DNA of 64,000 nucleotides from Pomacea canaliculata. Its lineage: Eukaryota; Mollusca; Gastropoda; Architaenioglossa; Ampullariidae. The notes under the pieces were generated by a model, which was not told where the DNA came from, ran no database searches, and saw nothing but the letters and a program-made list of their open reading frames with translations. Below, piece after piece: positions 36,178 to 47,848 of this stretch (the first letter of the stretch is position 1; the number at the start of each line of letters is the position of its first letter). The DNA is taken from NCBI RefSeq assembly GCF_003073045.1, contig NC_037603.1, positions 16,064,192 through 16,128,191 of the forward strand. Reading direction: 5' to 3'. The position numbers and the translations under genes are program-made.

Positions 36178-37232
36178 TTGTGATACTACACAACACAACA
36201 CTTACTACCTTACACTGTGCACATCGCATTACACGACACTGTGAACAGTCACACCACTAACTATATACACAACACAACTTACTCGCACCACACAGCAATG
36301 ACTACATATCGCATTACAAGCATGAAATGCTTTCCACTGTTCAAATTCCCAGCACATCGTTTACACTTGAAACCACTGTCAGTTTTATGATGGCAAGCGC
36401 TTTCATGACAGGTAATCTCTTGTAAGTCTGAAGGACAAGCGACCGAATGTGATGCCGAATGAAATGATATTATTTGAGCGTTCACTGAAATAACATCGTA
36501 ATGTCTGTTCACGATCTCAATTCAGTCCTGTTGCGATTCTGTTTATTACATGACACAAGATGAAAATGATTATAGAGATAACATTATGTCAAACAAACGA
36601 AATGATCCTCTTTTTATATCAGAATTTTTTTTTTTATATTTAGGATGTCATCAAGTCATAAACAAAGTTTGTATATATAAATAGTGTCCACACACACGAG
36701 TCAAATGTTATGAAAAAATCTGCAATCTCGTTTTTATCCTGTGATTACCCCCACTCTAACAATACCACACTAAGTAGCCGCGTACTGACCATCCTCCAGG
36801 ATGTAGTCCCTCTTCAGGAAACTCGCAGCTGCAAGAGCAGAAATGTGCATCCTTGGCAGGTGAATGTACACACTCACACACACAGACAGCAACCTAACAC
36901 ATCTACCTGACTACACTAACAGGTGAGTGCATGACCAACGATGCCGTGGACCCGAAGTTGGCACGCACTGATTTTTTGTTTGTTGGTTGGTTGGTGTGGT
37001 TTTTTTTTGTTTTTGTTTTTGTTTTTTTTATGTTTGTTTGTTGTTTTTTGTTTGTTTTGTTTGTTTGTTGTTTTTTTTTTTGTTGTTCATTGAGATTTTC
37101 TGGGCTGTGTCTGATAACAGTGAAAGACAACTTCCTGACTATCATCTGATAACAATGAAACACAACTCAGATACTGCATCGTCTGCGGAGTGAAAAGTTG
37201 TCTTTCTCATCTGTCTTCATTGTTGAGTCAGT
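36178..37232. other. No gene recognised; T/G-rich tract
   Basis: 36970-37088 is an irregular (TTTG)n/poly-T tract. On the minus strand at 36840-36802 a phrase reading ASFLKRDYILEDGQYAAT sits after CTCTTGCAG, but it is too short and isolated to call. Confidence 0.4.
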
Positions 37233-37919
37233 TCAGTCATCAACACAAAGCTTTTTGTCATTGTCGTCACTAATGTCCCTGTCATCAACGTCATCTCTTT
37301 TCTGTTCCACGAACTCATGTTTGCCGTGAGGAATGCTTTGCGGACCATTGTCATGATGTTCAGTATTTCTATAGGACAGGTGAGGTGGGAGGTATGGAGG
37401 ACACTGTTTACCTGTGTCGTGTAGACTGCTGATGGACTTCATCGTGAGAAAGCCAGTTACAGTGACAGCCATAAATTCCTTCTCAAACGGCTTTGATTTT
37501 CTGAGTAAAACCAGTCGTGGGCTGTTTGTAACGGGAACCGGCGCGTCATCAGCCCCGCTGGCACAACTTTCAGCACCGACGCGAGTTATCTTCGCTTCTT
37601 CACGGTTGTCTGTCAGGTGGTAGGGCGGTCTCAGGTGGAGGTGTCCACCGACCAGAAGTTCTGGCTCCATGTCGTGGTGCTCCTCCTCCTCCCAAGATGT
37701 TGTCTTTTTGTGGAAACAGCTGAGAGCAGTGAGGCAGGAGGAGAGGCTTTGAGTCTTCTTTCCTTTCTTGACGACGTCAGCGACGTCAACATGGACGTCA
37801 GACGAGCCGCCGGGTCCACGTGAGGCTGACATCGTTGAGTTTGGTGTTGGAGGCGATGAGAGTTTGCAATGTGCCATCAACTTTAAAGGTGAGCTTAGAC
37901 CAAGTGGTGTTTCTTCCAT
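37233..37919 (-). CDS. Hypothetical ORF or exon, acidic C terminus
   Basis: An open frame of 228 codons from ATG 37919, the longest single frame in the left half of the window. It could extend upstream to an acceptor-like TTATAG near 37981 (TGNDVFHKYQPSPKVFIRII before the ATG). It has no signal peptide or membrane span. Middle part is Ser/His/Glu-rich (TTSWEEEEHHDMEPEL); the end is strongly charged (KRDDVDDRDISDDNDKKLC). No domain is recognised. Overlapping frames of 60-69 codons run on the plus strand, so base composition may be keeping several frames open. It may be a last exon of a minus-strand gene or chance. Confidence 0.38.
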   Translation of the reverse strand: MEETPLGLSSPLKLMAHCKLSSPPTPNSTMSASRGPGGSSDVHVDVADVVKKGKKTQSLSSCLTALSCFHKKTTSWEEEEHHDMEPELLVGGHLHLRPPYHLTDNREEAKITRVGAESCASGADDAPVPVTNSPRLVLLRKSKPFEKEFMAVTVTGFLTMKSISSLHDTGKQCPPYLPPHLSYRNTEHHDNGPQSIPHGKHEFVEQKRDDVDDRDISDDNDKKLCVDD

Positions 37920-39068
37920 GATTATTCTGATGAAAACCTTGGGCGATGGCTGATATTTATGGAAGACATCATTGCCTGTCTATAATTATTTCTTCTAGAA
38001 AACCGAGATTTGACGTTTCGGGGTAGAAAATTTAGTTAAACTTTTTCCACAGTGACTAAACACTGATAGGCACTCTTTGTTTAAGCCTTCTTCTACAGTT
38101 TCAGTGACAGGATTCAACCAGAACGGTTTCCCACACTGAGTAACCTGATGTCAAAGTCCGTAAATCGGTAAATCATTCCGAAAGACATTTTTAGTTTGAA
38201 TGCTAAGTTCTGTGTTCGCACTTCAACGCCCTCACACGAGATGACGGATGTCCAATGTTTTCAGATGCTCACCACTTTGATGTGACACTTGACAGTCAAG
38301 GGAAACAACTGCAGGCAAATCGTTATCTCTTTGAAAAACCCTTAAACTCTTAGTCCCTCAAAATAGACATGATAGCAAAGCAAAAGTTCTTTTTCCTTCT
38401 ATGTCTTTGATCGTCCGTCCGTCCGTCCGTCCGTCCGTCCGTCCGTCCGTCCGTCCGTCCGTCCGTCTGTCTGTCTAGGCGCTGCTCCTATATTGCTATC
38501 CTACACCACTATCTTGTAGCTTTTGGTTCTCTGTATCTATAATGAATGTACTGTGCTAAGTTATCTGTGAAGAACGTGCTATAATCATGCTATACTCCGT
38601 GCTAAATGTGCTTGGCTGTATTATGTGTGATGAATGTGTAGTACAGAACTATGCTTTGCTATCTGGAGGATTCATTCACAGGCCCGTCTGCCCTCCTCAA
38701 GTCTCCGAGAGCCTCCCTGAGCGTCGCTTGTGACCCTCTCGTGTTGGGGTCAAGGTTCAGTGTGGACAAACAGCATTTTGTAATGAAAGAATTACTAGTC
38801 CAGCTTCAACTCCATTTCCCCGCTTTCTGTATCAATCTGTTTTCGTAGCAAGTGAAAGTGAGTATTCTGAACGGGAGAAAGATACATAGTAAGAGAAGTG
38901 ATTGGGTGAAGAAATGAATAGAGTAGGAGTGAAAGAGTAAAAGAAAAAGGTATTGGAAGATTGAGTGATAATGTAGTGAAGCCGGCCTGAGTCCATCACT
39001 CGCCGATTATTGCCGACACTTTGAGAAAAGATTACGACAGTAGTTCTACACCAAGTGTTGCTCCTCTT
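37920..39068. other. No gene recognised
   Basis: Contains the CCGT microsatellite (38412-38477) and otherwise unremarkable sequence up to the rDNA-derived block. Confidence 0.4.
38412..38477 (+). repeat. (CCGT)n microsatellite
   Basis: About 13 perfect GTCC tetranucleotides followed by three GTCT variants. Confidence 0.95.
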
Positions 39069-40815
39069 TTCACCAGACCCTCTTCGAAGCGGAAAGTGTT
39101 TTCAATGTTCTGAATAGGACCATCTTTTTACACAAAGCCAAGTACTCTAAGCTTCAATGTCAAATATCGATTTGAGTTCATGGGGATTTAAATGTTTTGC
39201 ACCAGACCCTCCCTTTCAAATAGTTTGGGGAAAATTACACCAGACCCTCCCTCTTCCGCGACTTGGCTCCTCTTTGCACCAGACCCTCCCCTTCAACTCG
39301 AACATAAACTTTTTTCTCAGTTCTGAATTAGACCCTCTCCTTGCGTCACTGTACGAAACCCAAGTACCCTAAGCTTCAATGGCAAACATCGATTTGACTT
39401 CATGGAGAAAATTTAATGCTTTGCACTCTTCTTTGCACCAGACCCTCCCGTTCAACTGCTTTCGAGCACCTTTCGGGACGCCTGCTCCCAATATATATAG
39501 CGGCGACCTTGACCATCCCTGCCTTGTGCCACGCCCGTCCCATTGCACCAGGCCTCCACGCACTGACCTCCTCCAAGAGCACAAGGCCCTCCGGGCACCA
39601 GACCCTCCCATTCAAATGGTTTGGGGAAAATTATTTCAAAGTTTGACACCAGACTCTCCCTCTTGCGACTTGGCGAACACCAGGTAACCTAAGCTTTAAA
39701 TGCAAAAGTGAAGTAGCTGAGCTAGATTAAGAATTTTTGGCACCAGACCTCCCCTCTTTCGTTTTAAAAAAAAAACAGGGGGGAAGTGCTACGGCCTGAG
39801 CGGCTAAGGGGCCTGGCTGGTCCTGCCACCCTAACAAAGAGCCACCAGACCCCTCCCATTAATCGATTGGATTTCGCGCAAAAGACTTGGGTGCTCTAAA
39901 TTATTGTCTAGAAAGACTAAGTTTACACCACACCCTCCCTCTTCCGCGGACCGAAAGATTGGCGAAAATCAGGTACCCAAGCTACTTCAATGCCAAACAT
40001 CGATTTAAGTTTCATGGCAGAGGGCTCGATTTAAGTGTTTTGTTACTAGAGCCTCTTCTTTGACTGTGTGTGAACCTCTTGTTCAACTGGTTTTGGCGAA
40101 AATTATGTTTAAGTTTTTGCAACAGACTTTGTCCGTGAGGAAGATGCCCTGGTGAAAATCAGGTAAGGTTGTAGGTGTAAAAGTGAATTAGCTTGAGCTA
40201 GATTTAAGAATGATTGTTTAGAGCGGGCTGTTTCCCGGTTGTCACGCGGTATTCTGGGGAGTCTTCTCCCTAGCCTGACTAGTGAAAGTCTGTAGGTAAT
40301 ATTGAAAAAAAAAATCTGTAGGGGGCGATAATAAGCTGTTTTGCGACTCACAATAGCGACAGGCAGCGGTACATGGTAGGTGGAGAAGTGGCGGTGAATA
40401 GCATCCACCCCACCTAGATACCAAATCACACTACTTCATCGCCAATACAATTTGACCGACCGCTTCGCGCGAGCCCGCTTTCAAAGTTCACGGCTGCCCT
40501 CACCTCAAGCCTGCAAGAGCACAGGCGGCACAGATATTGTTAACGGCTGCCGACACTGTGCTTTTTAGGTTTTTGTGCTCATAGTCGGACCGTGTACCGG
40601 CGTACCATTCGTTGGCAGTTCGAGCATCCGAGGCTAGAGAAATATCATTCATTTGCCTCAATCATTCATCTTTCCCAGTTCGGTTTGATATTTCCCCAGT
40701 GTATTGGGTAGGGCCATAAGGGACCCCGTGGGCATTGAATGTTTCTTAACTAAATGCCTCATCTCCCGAATAAACCTCCGACTTTCCATCCGGTTTCTGC
40801 CGGTGGTTGCCTGAG
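39069..40815 (-). repeat. rDNA-spacer-derived block, unit 1 (distal part)
   Basis: Built of CACCAGACCCTCC-type motifs in loose tandem, with one promoter-like box at about 39485-39506. From 39600 to 40560 it runs parallel to 55700-56430: CCCTCCCATTCAAATGGTTT, GTGCTACGGCCTGAGCGGCT, AGCTAGATTAAGAATTTTT and GTTAACGGCTGCCGACACTG recur in the same order. It has far more small insertions and deletions than the second copy. In rDNA orientation (minus) it lies downstream of the truncated 18S. Confidence 0.75.
39485..39506 (-). promoter_or_regulatory. rDNA promoter-like box in spacer
   Basis: CCTGCTCCCAATATATATAG (plus strand) followed by CGGCGACC; preceded by the TTTCGAGCACCTTTCGGGAC block shared with the other boxes at 49013, 49451, 55571 and 58831. 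Confidence 0.5.
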
Positions 40816-41055
40816 GCTGATCCCCGTCAAATCCTGTAATTTCAGATTGCAACCATATAAGCTGCCCGCAGAGGTGATGATACAACACCTCCGGAGCGCT
40901 AGTTGGCATTCGTTTATGGTCAGAACTACGAACGGTAGCTGATCGTCTTCGAACCTCTGACTCTCATTCTTGACTACTGGCAAATGCTTTCGCAGTTGTT
41001 CGTCTTGCGATGATCGAAGAATTTCACCTCTAACACCACAATACGGATGTCCCCG
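40816..41055 (-). rRNA. 18S rRNA-like fragment, copy 1, distal half
   Basis: On the minus strand this reads the 18S middle segment: GGTGAAATTCTTCGATCATC, GACGAACAACTGCGAAAGCA, GTCAGAGGTTCGAAGACGAT and CATAAACGAATGCCAACTAG. These are the universal 18S blocks around residues 900-1050. Homology then thins: a TATGGTTGCAATCTGAAATT / GGATTTGACGGGG remnant is the last recognisable piece. It is the continuation of 47102-47848, separated by the LTR element. Confidence 0.88.
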
Positions 41056-41526
41056 TGTTACGACCGTAGCGGTAACTTGGCTCGTTTAAAGATCTGGAAA
41101 TCTGCTGTGTCACACTTTCCCGTACAAAGTCACTTCAGTCATCCGTTGAACAGAAGATAGAACACGTATACAGCGGCTCACACTGTAAATATTTCTCAGT
41201 ATTATTTCAAATGTTCAACAACTCAACGTTATAATCACATAATTCAGCGGACTGCCACACAGGCTACTCCATCCTCTTATTTCCAACTCACACAGAGTGC
41301 TACTAACAAACTCACACAGAGTACTACTAACAACTCAGAAAAATCGAATAACGGGACCACCTAGGTCTTACCCAGCTTTTTATAGATCCCTTCAAAAATG
41401 CTAAAAATGCAAATTGTTCTAAAAAAAAAAATATTAAAAAAATTAAGACGCAGTACGCCCTGGCCTTTGACAATCGCCACTTCCTGCCAAGGCCCCGTCA
41501 AACTAAAAATACTCAATTTCGTAACA
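41056..41526 (-). repeat. 3' LTR of the 18S-inserted element
   Basis: 471 bp, pairs with 46637-47096. It shares CGTAGCGGTAACTTGGCTCG, CACACAGAGTGCTACTAACA, AAGACGCAGTACGCC and CTCAATTTCGTAACA with the other LTR. The two differ mostly by small length changes. Confidence 0.9.
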
Positions 41527-44500
41527 TACCCTCCCACTTCAAGAAGAAACTCCGCAGGACTTTCTTCTACAAACATACGAAATAAAACAAACATTTTAAG
41601 GTATCATCCATCTTCCCAACCAAAAACCAAAGTAAAAGCATGATCTCTCCTCACATCAAAACTAACCAGTCTCTTAACAATAAAGCTACTTAACAAAACT
41701 TCACAAACATGTAATTGTTAATCACAGTATACTTTCATCGGATTGTAGTTATATTCAGCTCAGTTCAGTTCTTTGAGCCAACCCGGCTCAAGAAATCAAA
41801 GCACCAACGTTGTCCGGATCCCTTTACAGAGTCAAAATGCACGTCAAAGTTCTGCAAAAACAGGGTCCACCTCATCACGCCTATTGGATGTTCTCAAATC
41901 GTGCAGTGTTTCAAATAGGTGATAGCGAGGGTTGTGGTCTGTCCGTATGGTAAACCTAACTCTTCTAGGTATAACCGCGCAATCCTCACCGCCCATACGA
42001 TGGCTAAACAATCTCCTAATATTTCGATAGTGGAGTATCTTGTTATCTCTCAGCTCCATTCAGCTTTCTGCTTGCGTAGCAAACAGGGAATAACTTTCCT
42101 TCGTGTTTCCTGCCATCAGAACGCCCTAATCCCTGTATCTTTGATGTATGCATCTGTGCTTAAAACGTACGATTTTAAGAAGGATCTGGGAGCTGCAGCA
42201 CGGGGTCAATAAAAGCTGGTCAGGAATGTTTTGACGTAACAAATGCCCGCTCTTGCGCGATTCACCCACTCGAGTGAATTTTGGCTGTCCTTTCTTTAGA
42301 AGGTCGTGAAGAGTGCGGTGCCGTCACGGCTGCGAAGTGAGATTAGCATATGCCACTCCCCGATAGTAAACAAGGACATGCCAGGCCAAGGAAACCATAT
42401 AGAACGTAATATCACTGCTTCTTATTTTGTGGCCTTGGTGCATCTCTCACCTTCTTGACATTGTCCTCGTGCACTCCTTTCAATAGTGGATGACTCCGCT
42501 CAGACGGACCAAGGTTAAGACGATGCCCTATGAAGTCTACGTCATCAGTGCCGAGATACCTTACTAGGCTATTCTGGCAGTCAGGTTGTTCTCGACGATG
42601 CGATCAAGCAGCAACGCGGGAATCACGCGAGATGATTTCCCAGAGAAGTCTGAGTGTGAACCCGAGTATATGTGTCGGTGAGTAGTGCACGATACCTGGA
42701 ACTCCAAGTCGTTATGTAATCTATATATCTCTTTTGTTTTAAACCCTATCCTCGAATGTTGCACCTGATTTTTCATTCAAACGGCATTCCTCAAAATTCG
42801 TATTCTCACACTCATCGAGGGTGTAACGACGCTGTTTTTCTGGATGTCCTCTTCGGGTATGTCCACTTGCACAATAACCCTTGCTTAAATTCGATCTTCG
42901 TAAAGAATCTGGCTCACCTGCGTAAGAAATCTAGCTGTCGGAACAGATCAGCCGGCGTCCGCAGTGGCTCCGTCAAAAAACCGGGCGGACTGGGGGTCCA
43001 AGTGGGTAAGTTTATTAAGTTTCCTGAAGTCGACGCACACTGTTGCTTCTCCATCTTTCTTTCTCACTACCTACAATCTGCGACGCGCATAGCAATACGA
43101 AGTGACTTGGGACTCCCGATTAATTCCCCGCAGACGCAGCATTTCCTCGATATGCCTTCTTCAAAGACTCCCTGGTAGCAATATGGTATCGGGTAAGGCT
43201 TACATCTGACCGGGACGGTCCAATGAAGTTAAATCGTATCTCGTTGCTGGATGAGAGGTTAAAACTTACCAGTTTTTCGGCCCCGGTACGTGATCCGTAA
43301 AAGATACAGCTGATTTTGTCTCACAGTGTTCCTTTGTAGCTCTCACGCCCTTGTTGGCTGGACAGATTGAGCCCGTAAACCAGGTTGTCCACCGACTCAC
43401 CATGGTGTATGTCTCCAGTTCGAGGAGGTCCATCACCCCAACGTCCTAGCGACACACCGACCATCTTCATCGCTCGTGAAATGGTGGCCACTTGAGCATG
43501 ATGCCCATTCTGAGTGTGCTCAAGCTTGGCGGCCCATTAGCAATCGAAGCGATTGCGTATCTCTGGGTATATACGTTTTCACGCCCGCTCTATCTGGATC
43601 ACATCTCTACTATGATACGGCAAACTTGAGATCACCAACAACGCATGTATGGCAATTGGGCGTGTAACACCTTCTCTTTCTTTTAAAGCAAGAACACGAC
43701 ATAAGTCATTTCAGGCCCTTGACGTCTCGCTATGCGCCGGGGTACTGTAAAACGGACTTTCCATTGCATAATCAGTTTATTGGGTTCTGTTCTGAGAGGT
43801 ACAGGAAAAGAGAAGGTGTTGTTTAACACTAGGACTTAAATAAGAAGAATAACTGTCGCCGGGCTTGAACGTTAAAAATGGGCTGTTTCGTCTTCCGATC
43901 ATAGAAATGCTTGGGCCTTTCTTGAGCCTTCTCTAGTTCAGTCATTGCAAGCGCTGTAAGGTTTCTTCCAACCTTTCCGCAGCTCGAATACATACTGATA
44001 GCTGTTCCGAATTTCGGGTTCGTTGACCTCTTGGTCCATAGCTCCTTAAAATGTGCATTGGGACCTCGTACCACCAATGGTTCGTCCCAAAATAACAGTG
44101 TTCAAAAGGTGAAAACCCGTAGCCTCTTGGGTGACCTCCCGATAAGCGAACAGCATGCGTTGACGTATCGGTCCCACTGTCGTAGGCTGGTCGCGGCATA
44201 GTTTCTTAGCATGGCCTTAAGTGGTACGGTTGAATCTCTCGACAAGTCCATTACACATCGGTGGTATGGGGTGTGTGGTAATCTGGCGAATGTGAGGAGC
44301 CTGGAGACCTCTTTCATGCATTCAGACACAACTGCGGTCCAAAATCGTAAGTATTTCTTCTGGCACTCCAAGCGCGGCTGAATATTCCAATCAAGGCTTC
44401 AGCGACGGTCTCAGTATCGATCTTCTTCAGAGGACCGCTTCTGGGTACCTGGTTGCGTAGTTCAACTAGCGTCAGGATATAACTATGTCCTGACTCGCTG

Positions 44501-46636
44501 GCAGGCTTAATCTCACCTATGAGGTCTACCGCTACCGCTTAAAAGGCACCATCGATCAGCGGCATTTCTGTAAAGGTTACCTTAGCCACCTTGCCTTTTA
44601 TGCTACGTTTCTGACAGGCATCGCAAGACTGGCAAAAGCGGGTTACATCTCCGGAGATGCCAGCCAGTAAAAAGCTGCGTGACGTTGTCCAAAGTCTTCC
44701 TGACACCTAAATGACCACCCATGATGGATGAATGTGCGACGTCCATCACTGACGCCGTAAGGGAGCTGGGACTAGCACTTGGCGGACCGGCTGCCTTATG
44801 GAAGTTTCGCTGGCGGAATATGCGGTACAACACCCTCCTTTCTCTCAAACCTGATCTTTCGTCATCTTCTGTGTACTTGGCGACCTGCTTGCGACATTGA
44901 TCCAGTGTCGGGTCATCTCGCTGCATCCGAATGAGTTCTTCTTTATCAATGTCAGGCATTCTCACGTTCGGTATGACAGCTAAAGCTTGGGTTTTTACTT
45001 TTTCTTGGGCCGCCTGTTGCTCTAGTCATTACAGCACATGTGTGTTTCCCACTCTGGGGTCGGGGTCATCAGCGGCTCTAGCGCCTTCAATGTTGCCGAT
45101 GATCAGATATATGGCGGGTTATCGAGGCATACCGCATTCACTGGCACTGAAATACGGCGATGATATTTCAAATCAGCAGTCGGCACATCCTGAGTATGCC
45201 CGTGGCAGCATCTGAGCCTCGAGCTGATTAACCGTGAACTGGCCTTCTAACACAAGGTCTTTCCGGATGACAACTCCAGAACACCCAGTGTCCCTCAGCA
45301 CTGGTGACGTTGTTACCTCCCACCTGTCCGCGTGACACCGGCATACTTACCAATGTCGCCGGTCGTTCTCATGGTAAACGCGCAGTCTACCACTGGAGTG
45401 TGACGCTCGTTCTGGGTCGTGCTGTCAGTAGCGATCGTGTGTTGTCGTCGGCCCTCATAGCTTGGCCTTTGGATCTCCCTTAACCAAATGGGCTACGTTT
45501 GCACTGACATCAACAGGACGACGATTCGAGGTTGCGGAGTCCGTCGTGTGTTTCTCCCTCCAATGTTTTGGCGGCTGGTTGAATGTCGTCATCGAAGTTT
45601 GTCGGGCACGCCATGGCTTTTGTGACCCTTTCCACCGGCAGGAATAACACCGCAGCTCGTTGCCTTGATGCCGATCGTAACCTTGGCTGCGCTGGGCAGA
45701 TGTGATGTTCTGGCCGTGTCGGCTGCAGACAGGGACCCTCTTAACCTGGCTGTGAACTCTCTGCCTTGCGACTGCAGGTATCTCTGTCGCAGCATTGACA
45801 TGCTTTTAGGCTTGGTTCTTCTTGCTGCTGTAAGAAGACTGCCAAGTCTTTGGGGCAGGCTTCGAGAACTGCTCTTTGAGTAATATATACAACAGACCGT
45901 CGAAGTCCGTCTTCTGCCCCGCTGCTCTCCATCTATAAAGGTATGCTCTTAACTTTCTGTAAACTGCTCCGGGGCTCTCCCCTTTCTCTGGTTTACTTGC
46001 ACGGAAACGTCGCCTAAAGCCGTTCTCCGTGAAGTCAGTATCCACTCACACGCTTGCTTTAATGATAATAGTCTTGAACTGCTCTGTCGGCATGCGTGAA
46101 TAAATGTCCAGTGGCATGCCCCGACAGTAACGCACTGAGCGACACCGCCCACTTCACATCGTGGCCAACTAGACAGCTCAGGCATGGCGCTCGAACCGTT
46201 GTAAATAACTGTCCATACTGGTTTTTCCGTCAACAAAAATTTTTTCGGCAACTTTGGCTCTCACACTTCACAGGACACCTCGACATTGGTGACTGCTGGC
46301 CTCAGACGCGCCATCTCTAATTCCATTGCACGCGTTGTCTTTCTCTCTTTCATGTTTCCAGTTGTAATTTCCGTAGTTCTCGCTCTGCAGCTCTTTCTTC
46401 TTTTCTCCTCTCTTCTTTGTTCTCTTTCTTTCTGCTCTCTTTCCCTCTCCTTTCTGTTCTACAAACTCTTTTCTCTTCTTTCTCCAGGCCTAATTCTTTG
46501 CCTAATTCACGAGCTCCTTCGTAACTTCCATGCTGTCACTCAAATCAAAAGATTCACTCAACAGTTCTCTTGTCCTTTCTACAGAAGCTTCTTTGCAACG
46601 GAAACGATGACGGTGCAGATCCGGACGAGCCCCCAA

Positions 46637-47096
46637 TGTTAGACGACCGTAGCGGTAACTTGGCTCGTTAAAGATCTGGAAATCTGCTGTGTCACACTTT
46701 CCCGTACAAGTTTCACTTTCAGTCATCCGTTGAACAGAAGATAGAACACGCGACTATACGCGGCTCACCTGTAACGTATTTCTCAGTTTATTTCAATGTT
46801 TCAACACTCACGTTATAATCACATAATCAGCGGACTGCCACACAGGCTACTCGCATCTCTTATTTCCAACTCACACAGAGTGCTACTAACAACTCACACA
46901 GAGTACTACTAACAACTCAGAAAATCGAATAACGACCACCTAGGTCTACCCAGCTTTTAAATAGATCCCTTCAAAAATGCTAAAAATGCAAAATAAAAAA
47001 AAATATTAAAAATTAAGACGCAGTACGCCTCTGGCCTTGACATCGCCACTTTCCTGCCAAGGCCCCTCAAAACTAAAAATACTCAATTTCGTAACA
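46637..47096 (-). repeat. 5' LTR of the 18S-inserted element
   Basis: 460 bp, with the same start and end as its partner. The tRNA-Pro-type primer-binding site follows directly (46621-46636 on the plus strand). Confidence 0.9.
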
Positions 47097-47101
47097 CCCC
47101 G

Positions 47102-47848
47102 TCTGTCCTCTTAATCATTGCCTCGTGTTCCCAAAACCAGCAAAATAGAAGCGAGGTGTTATTCCATTATTCCATGCACCATTATTCAGGCTGACGAGCT
47201 GCTTTGAACACTCTAATTTCTTCAAGTATGCTGACATCCAACTACGAGCTTTTTATTCGCAATAACTTTAATATATGCTATTGAGCTGGAATTACCGCGG
47301 CTGCTGGCACCAGACTTGCCCTCCAACTGATCTCGTTAAAGGGTTTAAAAGTGTTCACTCATTCCATTGCGAACCTCAAAAGAGTTCCGTATTGTTATTT
47401 TTTCGTCACTACCTCCCAAACGCTTGGGAAATGTTGCGCGCCTGCTGACTCATGCTCCCCTCTCCGGAATCGAACCTGATTCCCGTTACCCGTAGTCAAC
47501 ATGGTAGGCCTATCACGTACATCGGACATTTGAAAGATGAGTCGCCGGCTCGAGCCATGCGATCGGCACAAAGTTATTCCAGAGTCACCAAAAGGGACTG
47601 GGCCGAAACAGACTGGTTTTGAACTAATAAAAGCGCTCTTTTCCCGGCTTTGACCGCTTCGGAGCTGGTTTGCATTGTATTAGCTCTAGAATTCCACAGT
47701 TAGCCAAGTAGAAATGGATCAATCTAAGGACCTCGACTGATTTAGATGAGCTTTGCGGTTTCACCGTACAAGGGTGTGTACTTAGACATGCATAGCATGG
47801 CTTAATCTTTGAGACAAGCATATGACTAACTGGCAGGATCAACAACAA
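47102..47848 (-). rRNA. 18S rRNA-like gene, copy 1, 5' half
   Basis: On the minus strand it opens GTTGATCCTGCCAGT, then CATATGCTTGTCTCAAAGAT, the universal start of 18S rRNA. It runs through the TTAGCTCTAGAATT block, CCGTAGTCAACATGG-type text and the GCGGTAATTCCAGCTC block to the LTR element. Compared with the uninterrupted copy at 56660-57658 it carries many scattered one- to few-base gains and losses (for example a repeated CATGCATAG near the start), so it is a pseudogene or poorly resolved sequence. Several loops are shorter than in typical animal 18S in both copies. Confidence 0.9.

Larger units (their letters stand above)
41056..47096 (-). mobile_element. Ty3/gypsy-type LTR retrotransposon fossil inside an 18S rRNA gene
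   Basis: Two LTRs (41056-41526 and 46637-47096) beginning TGTTACGA and ending CGTAACA bound a 6.0-kb element on the minus strand. A 5-bp target duplication CCCCG (41051-41055 and 47097-47101) matches the uninterrupted 18S copy at 56911. Next to the 5' LTR is a primer site TGGGGGCTCGTCCGGA, that of tRNA-Pro; a purine-rich GAAGTGGGAGGG tract precedes the 3' LTR. Parts in transcription order: gag-like and zinc-knuckle region (about 46.1-45.6 kb), aspartic protease (about 45.3 kb, LRDTGCSG), integrase with zinc-binding and core parts (about 45.0-43.8 kb), then reverse transcriptase (about 43.3-42.5 kb) and RNase H (about 42.2-41.8 kb) beside the 3' LTR. Integrase before RT is the Gmr1-like order. 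The element is broken in many places; closely similar LTRs suggest a fairly young insertion. Confidence 0.88.

Noticed and set aside
36802-36840. Minus-strand phrase ASFLKRDYILEDGQYAAT after CTCTTGCAG
   Set aside because: Too short and isolated to call an exon; a stop follows and no neighbouring exon is seen.
36931-37193. Frames rich in F/V/C (FVGWLVWFFFVFVF)
   Set aside because: Translation of the TTTG/poly-T tract; no splice or start context of its own.
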